Assembly (NCBI RefSeq): GCF_004358185.1
Contig: NZ_SMUV01000071.1
Coordinates: 213,751-277,750 of the forward strand
Source of the DNA: Antarcticimicrobium luteum
GTDB lineage: Bacteria > Pseudomonadota > Alphaproteobacteria > Rhodobacterales > Rhodobacteraceae
DNA length: 64,000 bases
Direction: 5' to 3'
The notes under the pieces are model-generated. The model was not told where the DNA came from. It saw only the letters and a program-made list of their open reading frames with translations, and did not search any database. The translations under genes were made by a program, and so were the position numbers. Shown here in pieces: positions 45,488 to 54,329 of this stretch (positions within the stretch are counted from its first letter, which is position 1; every line of letters starts with the position of its first letter).

Positions 45488-45517
45488 AAGGTGGGAAGCG
45501 GCGCGGGCGGTTTCAAG
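45488..45517 (-). promoter_or_regulatory. Sigma-32 (RpoH)-like promoter of hsp20
   Basis: Minus-strand -35 CTTGAAA (plus 45511-45517) and, 15 bases on, CCCACCTT (plus 45488-45495) resemble the heat-shock consensus CTTGAAA / CCCCATnT. Transcription would start near 45480, giving a leader of about 90 nt that contains the thermometer candidate. Confidence 0.6.
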
Positions 45518-45555
45518 ACCCTGAACCGGGCCCTGCGCCGCCCCGGGGGACGGTC

Positions 45556-46374
45556 TCAGCCGCCGGGACGGATGAATTTCGCGCCGGTGTCGCGCCGCGC
45601 GCCGCCCACAACCACGCGGTTGCTGTCCGGCGCGGGCGCCAGCGCATAGCCGCGCCCGGCCTTCATGATCGCGCGCAGCAGCGCCAGCGGCTCGCCCAGT
45701 TCGGTGCCCAGCGCGACGCGGCCGCCACGGACCTCGGCCTTGGCCGAGACCACCGAGACGATGCGCGGCGCGCCGGCGTCAAAGGAAAAGATCGGTGCCC
45801 CGGACGAGCCGAAATCGACGTCGCAGGACATCACCAGGATCCCCTCCTGGCGGGCCATGACGCCGCAGACCTCCTGCAGCGCGGGCGCCTCGGAGCGGTC
45901 GCGCGCGTAGGAGACGACGCCGACCTCGTCGCCGGTGGCGGGGCGGGCGGCGGTATCGAAGGGCACCACGGTGGTGTTGCGGATCGGGTGCTGAAGCTGC
46001 AACAGCGCCAGGTCGCGGCGCACCCGTTCGGGCGAGACGGCACTGTCATAGATGTAGTCGGGATGCACGACCGCCCGGCGGACCTGCCGATAGGCCGAGG
46101 CGCGGCCGTTGCGCCAGCCTGCCAGAAACTCGATCCGCTCGGGGTCGATGCGTTTCTTGCTGGCCTTGTCGAACAGGCAATGCGCCGCGGTCAGCACCAG
46201 ATCCGGCGCGATCAGTGTGCCGGTGCAAAAGCCCAGCCCGCCGATGTCGAGCCGCCCGACCGCCTGCCAGGCGCGGCCCGCGTCGAGGCTGTCGAGTTTT
46301 TGCAGGCGGGAATCGCCGGCATGCGCCAGTGCGGGCAGTACCGCCATCGCCAATGCCGCAAACCAGTGTCGCAC
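45556..46374 (-). CDS. Secreted trypsin-like serine protease
   Basis: A 272-aa S1 peptidase exported to the periplasm. A signal peptide (ends PALAHA, about residue 18) is followed by the catalytic triad in order: His in LTAAHC, Asp in RRDLALLQL, Ser in DFGSSGAPIF. The glutamyl-endopeptidase-like S1B style has few Cys. The GTG at 46374 is set by GGAGG 7 bases upstream; an ATG further upstream lacks a signal. The substrate is unknown. Confidence 0.85.
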   Translation of the reverse strand: MRHWFAALAMAVLPALAHAGDSRLQKLDSLDAGRAWQAVGRLDIGGLGFCTGTLIAPDLVLTAAHCLFDKASKKRIDPERIEFLAGWRNGRASAYRQVRRAVVHPDYIYDSAVSPERVRRDLALLQLQHPIRNTTVVPFDTAARPATGDEVGVVSYARDRSEAPALQEVCGVMARQEGILVMSCDVDFGSSGAPIFSFDAGAPRIVSVVSAKAEVRGGRVALGTELGEPLALLRAIMKAGRGYALAPAPDSNRVVVGGARRDTGAKFIRPGG

Positions 46375-46462
46375 GCGCCCCTCCGTCTTTTGTCCCGTTC
46401 GGCCTGTTCCTGGCTCCGGTCTAGTCGGGCCGTTGGGCGAAAATAGGGCGCGGGGCGGGCAA

Positions 46463-47782
46463 TTACCCGCGCAGATCCGGAACCTGGGGGTCGCGTCCGG
46501 CCATCGCCGGCGGCGTCGGCCCCCCGGTCGCCCAGTCGAGCAGCTCCACGGTATGCACCACCGGCACACCGGTGCCCGAGCCGATCTGCATCATGCAGCC
46601 GATATTGCCGGCGGCGATGACGTCCGGGCGTTTCGCCTCAAGCGTACGGATCTTGCGCGCCTTGAGCTGGCCGGAAATCTCGGGCTGCATCAGGTTGTAG
46701 GTGCCGGCCGAGCCGCAGCACAGGTGGCTGTCGGCGGGTTCGACCACGGTGAAGCCGGCGCGTTTCAGCAGGGTCTTGGGGTGGGTCTTGATCTGTTGGC
46801 CATGCTGGAGCGAGCAGGCGGCGTGATAGGCGACGGTCATGTCGCGCGGGGCGGCGGCCTCGGGCAGATCGAGTTTCATCAGAAGCTCGCTGACATCCAT
46901 CGCCAGCCCGGCGACCCTTGCGGCATCCCCGGCCAGCGCATCCTGCGCGAACATATGGCCGTAATCCTTGACCGTGGTGCCGCAGCCGGAGGTGTTGATG
47001 ACGATGGCGTCCAGCCCCTCGCCCTCGATCTCGCGCGTCCAGGCACGGATGTTCTTCGCCGCGCTGGCGTGGCTTTCGTCCGCCTTGCCCATGTGGTGGG
47101 TCAGCGCGCCGCAGCAGCCGGCGCCGTTCGCAACCACCACCTCGCAGCCCAGGCGGCGCAGCAGGCGGATGGTGGCGTCGTTGATGTCGGTGTTCAGCGC
47201 CTTTTGCGCGCAGCCGGTCATCAGCGCCACGCGCATCTTTTTCTCGGCCTTGGGGGCAAAGCTTTGCGGGCTGTCGTTGCGGCTGACCGGCGGGATGGTT
47301 TTCGGCGCCATGTCGAGCATGGCGCGCAGCCGCGCGTCGGGGATCAGGCGGCGGAAGGGGCGCGCGATTTTCGCCCCCAGCAGCGCCAGCCGGAACCGGC
47401 CCGGATAGGGCAGGATGCGCGCCAGCAGCCAGCGCAGGGCGCGGTCGTGCCAGGGCCGGGTATAGTTTTTCTCGATATAGGCACGGGCGTGGTCGACGAG
47501 GTGCATGTAGTGCACCCCCGAGGGGCAGGTGGTCATGCAGGCCAGGCAGGACAGGCAGCGGTCGACATGGCGGACGGTCTTTTCGTCCGGCACGCGCGCG
47601 TTCTCCAGCATGTCCTTGATCAGGTAGATGCGGCCGCGCGGGCTGTCCAGCTCGTCGCCCAGCACCTGATAGGTCGGGCAGGTCGCGGTGCAGAAGCCGC
47701 AATGCACGCAGGCGCGCAGGATCTCGTTGGCACGCGCGGTGCCGGGGTCGGAGAGTTGCGCCTCGGTGAATTCGGTTTTCAT
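46463..47782 (-). CDS. glcF: Glycolate oxidase iron-sulfur subunit
   Basis: Electron-transfer subunit of membrane-associated glycolate dehydrogenase. The 439-aa protein has two N-terminal 4Fe-4S sites (CVHCGFCTATCP and CLSCLACMTTCP) and two CCG-domain motifs near GAGCCGALTHHMGK and HLCCGSAGTY. The N-terminus MKTEFTEAQL is typical. It overlaps the glcE stop by one base and is last in glcD-glcE-glcF; expression comes from the operon promoter upstream of glcD. Confidence 0.95.
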   Translation of the reverse strand: MKTEFTEAQLSDPGTARANEILRACVHCGFCTATCPTYQVLGDELDSPRGRIYLIKDMLENARVPDEKTVRHVDRCLSCLACMTTCPSGVHYMHLVDHARAYIEKNYTRPWHDRALRWLLARILPYPGRFRLALLGAKIARPFRRLIPDARLRAMLDMAPKTIPPVSRNDSPQSFAPKAEKKMRVALMTGCAQKALNTDINDATIRLLRRLGCEVVVANGAGCCGALTHHMGKADESHASAAKNIRAWTREIEGEGLDAIVINTSGCGTTVKDYGHMFAQDALAGDAARVAGLAMDVSELLMKLDLPEAAAPRDMTVAYHAACSLQHGQQIKTHPKTLLKRAGFTVVEPADSHLCCGSAGTYNLMQPEISGQLKARKIRTLEAKRPDVIAAGNIGCMMQIGSGTGVPVVHTVELLDWATGGPTPPAMAGRDPQVPDLRG

Positions 47783-48894
47783 CAGCCCATCAGCCCCGGA
47801 TTGAAAATGCCGCGTGGATCGAATTTCGCGCGCAGCCCCGCCGCGATCGCCGCCAGCGGCGCCGGCTGCGGCTGGAACATGCCCAGACGCGCGCGGGTTT
47901 CAGGTGCCGCGCGCATCAGCGTGGCGTGGCCGTCATAGCTGCCGGCGCGGGCGCGCAGGTCGGTGCCCTCGGGCACCCGCGCCCAGATCAGCCCGCCGCC
48001 CCAGTCGAACAGCAGCGCCTCGGCCTTCAGCCGCGCGGCGAGTTCCGGCGCCTGGGAGGGTTTGCAGGACAGCCGCCAGACATCGCCCGATTGCCCCCGG
48101 AACGGTGCCACGTCGCGGAGCGCGGCCCAGAGCGCGGCAGAGGTCGCGGCGTCCTCCACCAGTTCGACAGCGCCCGATGCACCGAGCAGCGCGGAGAGCC
48201 TCCCGGCGCGGTAGGAAACCGAAGGGGCGAACCCCTCGATCCGGAGCAGCGCCGCGCCCTGATCGGGATCGTAGGCGGCGCCGCTGACCTCGAAGGGCGA
48301 ACCCAGCGCCACGGATAGCGCGCGCACCGCTGCCGCCGCCCCGTCCACGGCGACGCGTAGGGTCGCCTCGGTCTCGGGGCGCGGCAGCACCTTGAAGGAA
48401 ACCTCGGACAGCACCCCCAGTGTGCCCCAGCTGCCGGCCATCAGCTTGACCAGATCATAACCGGTGACGTTCTTCATCACCCGGCCGCCGTTCTTGATCG
48501 CCTGCCCCATGCCGTCGATATAGCGCACGCCGAGCAGGAAATCGCGCGCCGCCCCCGCCTGCACCCGGCGCGGGCCGGAGACATTGGCGGCAAAGACGCC
48601 GCCGATGGTGGGGACACCTTCAGTGCCGAGGAGGCCACGGTGGTCCATCGGTTCGAAGGCCAGGCGCTGGTTCTCGGCGGCCAGCGCCGCCTCGACCTCG
48701 GCCAGCGGCGTGCCGGCCTGGGCCACCATGGTCAGCGCGCCCGGCTCATAGAGGGTGATACCGCTGAGGCCCGAAACGCTCAGCGCCTCGCCCGCCAGCC
48801 CGGTCAGCCGGGTGCCGCCGCCGCGGATCGCCAGCGGTGCCTTTGCCTGCCGGACGGCTTCGCCCAGCTCGGCCTCATCTTTCGGTGTCATCAT
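47782..48894 (-). CDS. glcE: Glycolate oxidase subunit GlcE (FAD-binding)
   Basis: A 370-aa PCMH-type FAD-binding protein that pairs with GlcD and GlcF. Visible blocks are IRGGGTRLTGLA near residue 23, GGVFAANVSGPRRVQAGAARDF and the very typical IKNGGRVMKNVTGYDLVKLMAGSWGTLGV, then FDPRGIFNPG at the C-terminus. Start at 48894 (MMTPKDEAEL) after AGAGAAG; a longer TTG start at 48909 is less likely. The gap to glcD is 46 bp. Confidence 0.93.
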   Translation of the reverse strand: MMTPKDEAELGEAVRQAKAPLAIRGGGTRLTGLAGEALSVSGLSGITLYEPGALTMVAQAGTPLAEVEAALAAENQRLAFEPMDHRGLLGTEGVPTIGGVFAANVSGPRRVQAGAARDFLLGVRYIDGMGQAIKNGGRVMKNVTGYDLVKLMAGSWGTLGVLSEVSFKVLPRPETEATLRVAVDGAAAAVRALSVALGSPFEVSGAAYDPDQGAALLRIEGFAPSVSYRAGRLSALLGASGAVELVEDAATSAALWAALRDVAPFRGQSGDVWRLSCKPSQAPELAARLKAEALLFDWGGGLIWARVPEGTDLRARAGSYDGHATLMRAAPETRARLGMFQPQPAPLAAIAAGLRAKFDPRGIFNPGLMG

Positions 48895-48940
48895 CTTCTT
48901 CTCTGACAAAATACTGGGGATCAGGGGGGCAAAGCCCCCG

Positions 48941-50389
48941 TCACTCGGCGGCCAGCGGCCGGGCGCGGCGCGCCTCGGTCACCTGCAACGGGAAGACCTT
49001 GGCGGGATTGAGCAGCCAGGCGGGGTCGAAGACGTCCTTGACCGTCAGCTGCGCCTCCAGATCGACCGGATCGTACTGGTGCAGCATCAGATCGCGCTTT
49101 TCGACGCCGACCCCATGCTCGCCGGTCAGGCAGCCGCCCGCCTCGACGCAGAGCTTGAGGATCTCGGCCCCGAAGGCCTCGCAGGTTTCCAGATCGCCGG
49201 GCTTGTTGGCGTCGAACAGGATCAGCGGGTGCATGTTGCCGTCGCCGGCGTGGAACACATTGGCCACGTCGAGGCCGAAGTCCTTTGACATCTCGCCGAT
49301 GCGGCGCAGAACCATCGGCAGCGACGAGACCGGAATGGTCCCGTCGAGGCACATGTAGTCGTTGATCTGTCCCATGGCGCCAAAGGCGGATTTGCGGCCC
49401 AGCCAGATGCGCCCGGCCTCGTCCGCATCGGCCGCCTCGCGAAACTCGACCGGGTCGTGGCGGGCGGCGATTTCCTTGATCAGGGTGAGCTGATGCGCGA
49501 TCTCGGGATCCGAGCCCTCGACCTCGATGATCAGCAGTGCCTCGCAATCGGGATACCCGGCATGGGCAAAGGCCTCGGTCGCGCGGATGCAGGGGCGGTC
49601 CATGAATTCGATCGCCACCGGCAGGACGCCCGCCTTGATGATGTCGGAGACGCAGGCGCCGGCCACCTCGGAATCGTCGAACCCCATCAGCACGGGGCGC
49701 GCGCCCTCGGGCTTGCGCAGGATTCGCAGGGTCGCCTCGGTCACCACGCCCAGCTGCCCCTCGGAGCCGCAGATCACCCCCAGCAGGTCGAGCCCGCCGG
49801 CATCCAGATGGGCGCCGCCGATCTCGAGCACGGTGCCGTCCATCAGCACCAGGGTGACGCCCATCAGGTTGTTGGTGGTGACCCCGTATTTGAGGCAATG
49901 CGCGCCGCCGGAGTTCATGCCGATATTGCCGGCGATGGCACAGGCGAGCTGACTGGAGGGGTCGGGGGCGTAAAAGAAATCCTCCTCCTCGACCGCGCCG
50001 GTGACCGAGAGGTTGGTGCGCCCGGTCTGCACCCGGATGATGCGGTTGTCGAAATCGGTTTCCAGCACCGCGTTCATCCGCGCCACGCCAAGGATCACGC
50101 TGTCGGCGGTGGGCAGCGCGCCACCCGCCAGCGAGGTGCCGGAGCCGCGGGGAACCACCGGCACCCCCTCTTCATGGCAGATGCGCAGCACGTCCGCGAC
50201 CTCGCGCGTCGAGCGCGGCAGCACCGCAAGCATCGGCGCGCATTTATAGGCGGTCAGCGCGTCGCACTCATAGGCGCGGGTTTCGGCCGGGTCGTGGATC
50301 AGTGCATCGGGCGCCAGCACCTGCGACAGGCGCGCGACCAGCCGGTCCTTGCGCGCCAGCACGCTGGCGTCGGGCTGTGGCATCTGCAT
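48941..50389 (-). CDS. glcD: Glycolate oxidase subunit GlcD
   Basis: FAD-containing catalytic subunit that oxidises glycolate to glyoxylate. The 482-aa protein has PRGSGTSLAGGALP (FAD-binding loop), AGNIGMNSGGAHCLKYGVTTNNL, and the active-site segment FHAGDGNMHPLIL, with GEHGVG near the end. AGGAGGGGTGA sits before the ATG at 50389. First gene of the glc operon; an inverted-repeat operator candidate lies 18 bp upstream. Confidence 0.95.
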   Translation of the reverse strand: MQMPQPDASVLARKDRLVARLSQVLAPDALIHDPAETRAYECDALTAYKCAPMLAVLPRSTREVADVLRICHEEGVPVVPRGSGTSLAGGALPTADSVILGVARMNAVLETDFDNRIIRVQTGRTNLSVTGAVEEEDFFYAPDPSSQLACAIAGNIGMNSGGAHCLKYGVTTNNLMGVTLVLMDGTVLEIGGAHLDAGGLDLLGVICGSEGQLGVVTEATLRILRKPEGARPVLMGFDDSEVAGACVSDIIKAGVLPVAIEFMDRPCIRATEAFAHAGYPDCEALLIIEVEGSDPEIAHQLTLIKEIAARHDPVEFREAADADEAGRIWLGRKSAFGAMGQINDYMCLDGTIPVSSLPMVLRRIGEMSKDFGLDVANVFHAGDGNMHPLILFDANKPGDLETCEAFGAEILKLCVEAGGCLTGEHGVGVEKRDLMLHQYDPVDLEAQLTVKDVFDPAWLLNPAKVFPLQVTEARRARPLAAE

Positions 50390-50406
50390 GGTCACCCCTC
50401 CTTCTT

Positions 50407-50427
50407 TTGGTAAAATGTTATTACCAA
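50407..50427. promoter_or_regulatory. Palindromic operator candidate upstream of glcD
   Basis: TTGGTAA (50407-50413) and TTACCAA (50421-50427) form a perfect 7-bp inverted repeat around a 7-base AATGTTA spacer. Half-sites of T-G-G-T / A-C-C-A type are usual for GntR/FadR-family regulators such as GlcC and PdhR, though their spacer is usually shorter. It sits between glcD and the divergent DUF599 gene. Confidence 0.5.
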
Positions 50428-50472
50428 TTTGACCTACTGACAACCCGAATAGATCGGGCCTAGGGTGATTCC

Positions 50473-51183
50473 ATGACTTGGGTCGACCGTCTATATATGT
50501 TCGCGCCGCTGGATTACACCGCGCTCGCCCTGCTGGTTCTGGTCTGGGCCGGAATTGGCTGGCTGATCGAGCACCCGCCAGCCGGGCGCCCCTCGGTCGC
50601 CGAGATCATGGGCGGGTTCCGCCGCGACTGGATGCGGCAGATGGTGACGCGGCAGCCGCGCATCTTCGACTCCAGCCTGATCGGCAATCTGCGGCAGAGC
50701 ACGGCCTTTTTCGCCTCGGCCACGATGATCGCGCTGGGGGGCGGACTGGCGCTGATCCGCAATCCAGAGCCGGTGGCGGCGCTGGCCAGCGATCTGGCGC
50801 TGAGCCTGCATCCCGATGTCGTCTGGGAGATCAAGCTGCTGGTGACGCTGCTGTTCCTGACCAGCGCGTTCCTGAAATTCGTCTGGGCGAACCGGCTGTT
50901 CGGCTATTGCTCGGTCGTGATGGGGGCGGTGCCCAACGATCCCGAGGATCCGCTTGCCCTGGCGCGTGCGGATCAGGCGGCCGAGATCAACATCACCGCC
51001 GCGCGCAGTTTCAACCGCGGGCTCAGGACCACCTATTTCGGGCTGGCCTCGGCGACCTGGCTGCTGGGGCCCGGGGCGCTGATCGCGGCGGTGCTGCTGA
51101 CGCTGGCGATGATCTACCGGCGCGAATTCAGCTCGGCCTCGCGGGCGGTGCTGCTGAAGGTGCCGCCGGACACAGGGTCGTGA
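50473..51183 (+). CDS. DUF599 domain membrane protein
   Basis: A 236-aa protein with about four transmembrane helices (about 14-32, 80-100, 118-138 and 195-220). The DUF599 marker region is FRRDWMRQMVTRQPRIFDSSLIGNLRQSTAFFASAT and AEINITAARSFNRGLRTTYFGLA. The function of this family is unknown. It is divergent from glcD and could share its control region. Confidence 0.85.
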   Translation: MTWVDRLYMFAPLDYTALALLVLVWAGIGWLIEHPPAGRPSVAEIMGGFRRDWMRQMVTRQPRIFDSSLIGNLRQSTAFFASATMIALGGGLALIRNPEPVAALASDLALSLHPDVVWEIKLLVTLLFLTSAFLKFVWANRLFGYCSVVMGAVPNDPEDPLALARADQAAEINITAARSFNRGLRTTYFGLASATWLLGPGALIAAVLLTLAMIYRREFSSASRAVLLKVPPDTGS

Positions 51184-51219
51184 TTTCTGCCCCGCCGGGG
51201 TGGCGGATAGGCTGACGCC

Positions 51220-51585
51220 ATGAGACCCCTGCCCTTCTCCGCGCTGGCGCTTTGCGCCCTCCTGGCCGCCCTGCCCGTTCGCGCCGAGCCGCCGGCGATC
51301 GAGGCGGTCCACGCCCAGCGCGACGGCGCGACCTGGCGATTCGACGTGACCCTGTCGCACCCGGACACCGGCTGGGATCACTACGCAGATGGCTGGCGGG
51401 TGCTCGACATGGGCGGAAACGTGCTGGGCCTGCGGGTGTTGGCGCATCCGCATGTGAGCGAACAGCCCTTCACCCGCTCGCTGTCCGGCGTGGCGATCCC
51501 CGAGGGGACCACCCAGGTGCAGGTTCAGGCGCGGTGCCTTGTGGAGGGCTGGAACGCGGCGACCAGGGTGATCGCCCTGCCCTGA
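51220..51585 (+). CDS. Secreted hypothetical protein (beta-rich), function unknown
   Basis: A 121-aa protein with a cleavable signal (MRPLPFSALALCALLAALPVRA) and a mature part of about 99 residues. The repeated short aromatic/charged strands (GATWRFDVTLSHPDTGWDHYADGWRVLDM) suggest an immunoglobulin-like beta sandwich. The pattern DTGWDHYADGW...HPHVSEQPFTRSLSG is common among alphaproteobacterial hypothetical secreted proteins. It is convergent with rlmH. Confidence 0.75.
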   Translation: MRPLPFSALALCALLAALPVRAEPPAIEAVHAQRDGATWRFDVTLSHPDTGWDHYADGWRVLDMGGNVLGLRVLAHPHVSEQPFTRSLSGVAIPEGTTQVQVQARCLVEGWNAATRVIALP

Positions 51586-51623
51586 TCCGGGTGCGGTTCC
51601 CTGCCGCGCCAAGGTCCGGTGAG

Positions 51624-52094
51624 TCAGGTCCGGTGGTAGGGAGAGCCGGCCAGGATGGTGGCGGCGCGGTAGAGCTGTTCGGTCAGCATCACGCGCGCCA
51701 GCATGTGCGGCCAGACCATCCTGCCGAACGACAGGCTGAAATCGGCCTCGGCCCGCAGGGCCGGGTCGATGCCGTCGGCGCCGCCGATCACCAGCGCCAG
51801 ATCGCCCCGGCCCTGATCGCGCCAGCCGGCGAGTCTTTCGGCGAAATCGGGCGACGAGATCAACTTGCCGCGCTCGTCCAGCGTGCAGATCACAGCGCCC
51901 TCGGGAACGGCACGGCGCAGCAGCGCGCCCTCGGCCGCCATGCCGGCGTTCTTGCGGTCGTCGACCTCGATCACCTCGGCCGGGCCGAGGCCCAGCGCGC
52001 GGCCGGTCCGGTCAAACCGTTTCAGGTAATCGTCGATCAGGGATTTCTCGGGTCCGGCCCGCAAGCGGCCGACCGCGCAAATTCGGATGCGCAT
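51624..52094 (-). CDS. rlmH: 23S rRNA (pseudouridine1915-N3)-methyltransferase
   Basis: Methylates pseudouridine 1915 in assembled 70S ribosomes. The 156-aa SPOUT-fold protein has the C-terminal knot region LVIGGADGID, then LSFGRMVWPHMLARVMLTEQLYRA and the final SPYHRT (conserved pi of Y-H). Length and motifs are standard. It follows rsfS by 47 bp, a common ribosome-function pair. Confidence 0.95.
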   Translation of the reverse strand: MRIRICAVGRLRAGPEKSLIDDYLKRFDRTGRALGLGPAEVIEVDDRKNAGMAAEGALLRRAVPEGAVICTLDERGKLISSPDFAERLAGWRDQGRGDLALVIGGADGIDPALRAEADFSLSFGRMVWPHMLARVMLTEQLYRAATILAGSPYHRT

Positions 52095-52141
52095 TCAACG
52101 TCCAGTCCGGGGCCCGCGCGGGATCGCGGGCCGGGTTTGCC

Positions 52142-52498
52142 TCAGCCGTTGGCGGCGCCCTGGGGCAGCCACATCTTTTCCAGTTGGTAAAAGTCGCGCA
52201 CTTCCGGGCGGAAGAGATGCACGATCACGTCGCCGGTGTCGATCAGCACCCAGTCGCCGGCATCCTTGCCTTCGACCTTGGCGATGATGCCGAAGTCCTG
52301 CTTGAGCCGGTCGACCAGCTTTTCGGCGATCGCCGAGACCTGGCGCGAGGAGCGCCCGGAGCCGATCACCATGTAGTCGCCAAAGGCGGTTCGGCCGCGC
52401 AGATCGATCTGCACGACATCTTCGGCCTTGTCTGATTCGAGCGAGGAAAGAATCCGCTCAAGCAGCGTTTCGCTGCTCGGCAGGGGTTGGGCCGCCAT
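52142..52498 (-). CDS. rsfS: Ribosomal silencing factor RsfS
   Basis: Binds L14 and blocks 50S-30S joining when cells starve. The 118-aa protein has the family block DKAEDVVQIDLRGRTAFGDYMVIGSGRSSRQVSAIA and ends with DVIVHLFRPEVRDFYQLEKMW. Start at the ATG 52498 (MAAQPLPSSE); no strong ribosome site seen. Upstream of rlmH in the same direction. Confidence 0.94.
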   Translation of the reverse strand: MAAQPLPSSETLLERILSSLESDKAEDVVQIDLRGRTAFGDYMVIGSGRSSRQVSAIAEKLVDRLKQDFGIIAKVEGKDAGDWVLIDTGDVIVHLFRPEVRDFYQLEKMWLPQGAANG

Positions 52499-52675
52499 CA
52501 CGCCGGCCCGGCCATCAGCGGGCAAGGCCGCTTCTGCATGGGTTGCCAGGACAATGTCCTCCTTCTAGCACGCCGGCATGACCCCCGGCGCGGGGTAGTT
52601 GCAAGGTAGCAAGCCGGCGGCGGGATTTCAATGAAACCGCGATGACAGAGGGGCCAGTGGCGGCGAATGGCCGCT

Positions 52676-54052
52676 CTAGGCCCCACCGGTCGTTTTTTCC
52701 GCACCGGCCGCCTTGTCCGCGCCGTCGCCTCCGCCGGTGCGCGCCGGGTCGTTGAGATGGCGCACCTCGCGCTGGGGAAAGGGGATGGAAATGCCGTTTT
52801 CCCTGAACGCGTCCCAGAGCGCCAGAAACACGTTGCCCTTGATATTGGTCAGCCCGTCCGACGGGTCGGTGATCCAGAACCGCAGGATGTAATCAACGCT
52901 GCTGTCGCCGAAGCCGGTGATATGGCAGACCGGCGGGGTCGGATGGCCGAGGACGCGGTTCACCGATCTGGCGGCCGCGACCGCCACCCTGCGCACCTCG
53001 TGCGGATCGTCGCCATAGGAGGTGCCGAAATTGATGTCGAGGCGGACGAACTTGTTGGTATAGGACCAGTTGACCACCTGGGAGGTGATCAGATCCTCGT
53101 TCGGGATCAGGTATTCCTTGCCGTCGCGGGTGACCACCGAGACATAGCGCGCGCCCAGCGAATCGATCCAGCCGAAGGTATCGCCCAGGCTGATCACGTC
53201 GCCCGGCTTGATCGAGCGGTCAAGCAGGATGATGATGCCCGAGACCAGGTTGGACACCACCTTTTGCAGCCCGAAGCCGATGCCGACGCCCACCGCGCCT
53301 GACAGCAGCGCCAGCCCGGTCAGATCGAAGCCCAGCGCCCGGATGCCGGTGATGATGACAAAGCCGTACATCAGCACCTGCACCGCCTTGATCGCCAGAA
53401 CCCGCATCGAGGGGGACATGTCCTCGTTGCGGTTCAGGCTGCGGCCGGCCGCCTGGGTGGTGATCCGCGCCAGCACCAGAAGCGTGATCACCAGCAGCAG
53501 CGCCTTGAGCACCGCCAGCAGGGAGATGTTCAGCTCGCCCGAGCGGAAGGCGACCGAATCGAGGAATGCCGTGACATCGTCGATCAGTTCCAGCGCGTAG
53601 AGCGTGGCGTAGATCCACAGCCCCCAGGTCAGCAGCCGGCGCAGGGTGCGGTTCTGCACCAGCCGCGACAGGAAGGCGATGACCACCCAGGCGGTGGCCA
53701 GCGTGGCCGCGATTCCGATCAGATAGCTGCGCGAGGGCCAGGTCACCTGCCGCATCACCGCATAGACGACCCAGGCGCCGGCCACGAAATAGATCAGCGC
53801 CAGACGCTGGCGGACCTGCACCAGCATCCGCAGCCGGTACTTCGGCCAGCCGTCGCGCGCACGGGTCCAGTCCTGCACCCGCGCCTCGGTCAGCAGGCGC
53901 ATCAGCCAGGCCAGGGCGATCAGCCCCAGAACGATCAGGATCTGATTCTGACGCCAGCCCGGCGTCAGGAACATCTGCAACAGCTCGCGCCCCTGATCGA
54001 GCAGCGCCACGATCTGTTCGGTCAGGCCCGGGGCCGGGGTTTCTTGGTCCAT
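52676..54052 (-). CDS. MscS-family mechanosensitive channel
   Basis: A 458-aa inner-membrane channel that opens on hypo-osmotic shock. The N-terminal 200 residues carry five or more membrane helices. The MscS core follows: pore helix LTGLALLSGAVGVGIGFGLQKVVSNLVSGIIILLDRSIKPGD (Gly/Ala pattern conserved), then the beta domain GKEYLIPNEDLITSQVVNWSY and alpha-beta domain. The C-terminal tail is short and charged. AAGGAG precedes the ATG at 54052. Divergent from the leu genes. Confidence 0.92.
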   Translation of the reverse strand: MDQETPAPGLTEQIVALLDQGRELLQMFLTPGWRQNQILIVLGLIALAWLMRLLTEARVQDWTRARDGWPKYRLRMLVQVRQRLALIYFVAGAWVVYAVMRQVTWPSRSYLIGIAATLATAWVVIAFLSRLVQNRTLRRLLTWGLWIYATLYALELIDDVTAFLDSVAFRSGELNISLLAVLKALLLVITLLVLARITTQAAGRSLNRNEDMSPSMRVLAIKAVQVLMYGFVIITGIRALGFDLTGLALLSGAVGVGIGFGLQKVVSNLVSGIIILLDRSIKPGDVISLGDTFGWIDSLGARYVSVVTRDGKEYLIPNEDLITSQVVNWSYTNKFVRLDINFGTSYGDDPHEVRRVAVAAARSVNRVLGHPTPPVCHITGFGDSSVDYILRFWITDPSDGLTNIKGNVFLALWDAFRENGISIPFPQREVRHLNDPARTGGGDGADKAAGAEKTTGGA

Positions 54053-54136
54053 ATGGTCCGCTCCTTGTCGGCAGGGTGGAACGGATCGGGCGCGCTGACA
54101 AGCCGCCCCGGCGCCGGCGCCCGGCGGTTTCGCACC

Positions 54137-54165
54137 TTGATCGAAGGCGGGGACGGCTGTATCTG
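54137..54165 (+). promoter_or_regulatory. Sigma-70-like promoter candidate upstream of leuCD
   Basis: TTGATC (54137-54142) and TATCTG (54160-54165) with an exact 17-bp spacer. A start site about 54172 would coincide with the ATG of the small ORF at 54173. A second candidate -10, perfect TATAAT at 54273-54278, lies nearer leuC but lacks a recognisable -35. Confidence 0.4.
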
Positions 54166-54172
54166 AAACCGC

Positions 54173-54277
54173 ATGAGCCCGGAAACCGCCCCCGATTTCG
54201 ATTGCGATCTGCAGGACCGCGCGCGGCTGCGCGAGCGGTTCTTCGGGGCTGCCCGTTCCGTTCTGGCCCGGCTATAA
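54173..54277 (+). CDS. Candidate 34-residue leader/small protein upstream of leuC
   Basis: Open frame [20 protein letters not shown]... ending ...RSVLARL with a rare CTA Leu codon just before TAA. It is charged, has five Leu codons but no run of them, and no ribosome site. If the promoter above is used, it would be leaderless. It could be a leader peptide or chance frame; a classical attenuator hairpin with a T-run was not seen downstream. Confidence 0.3.
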   Translation: MSPETAPDFDCDLQDRARLRERFFGAARSVLARL

Positions 54278-54278
54278 T
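54273..54278 (+). promoter_or_regulatory. Consensus -10 hexamer upstream of leuC
   Basis: TATAAT is a perfect match in an otherwise GC-rich stretch, placing a start near 54285 and a leader of about 45 nt before leuC. No good -35 stands 16-18 bp upstream (the bases read TGCCCG), so activator help would be required. Confidence 0.35.
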
Positions 54279-54329
54279 CCGCCCGCCAGCCCAAGACCGC
54301 CATTTTCATGCAAGAACGGGAGAGGACAG

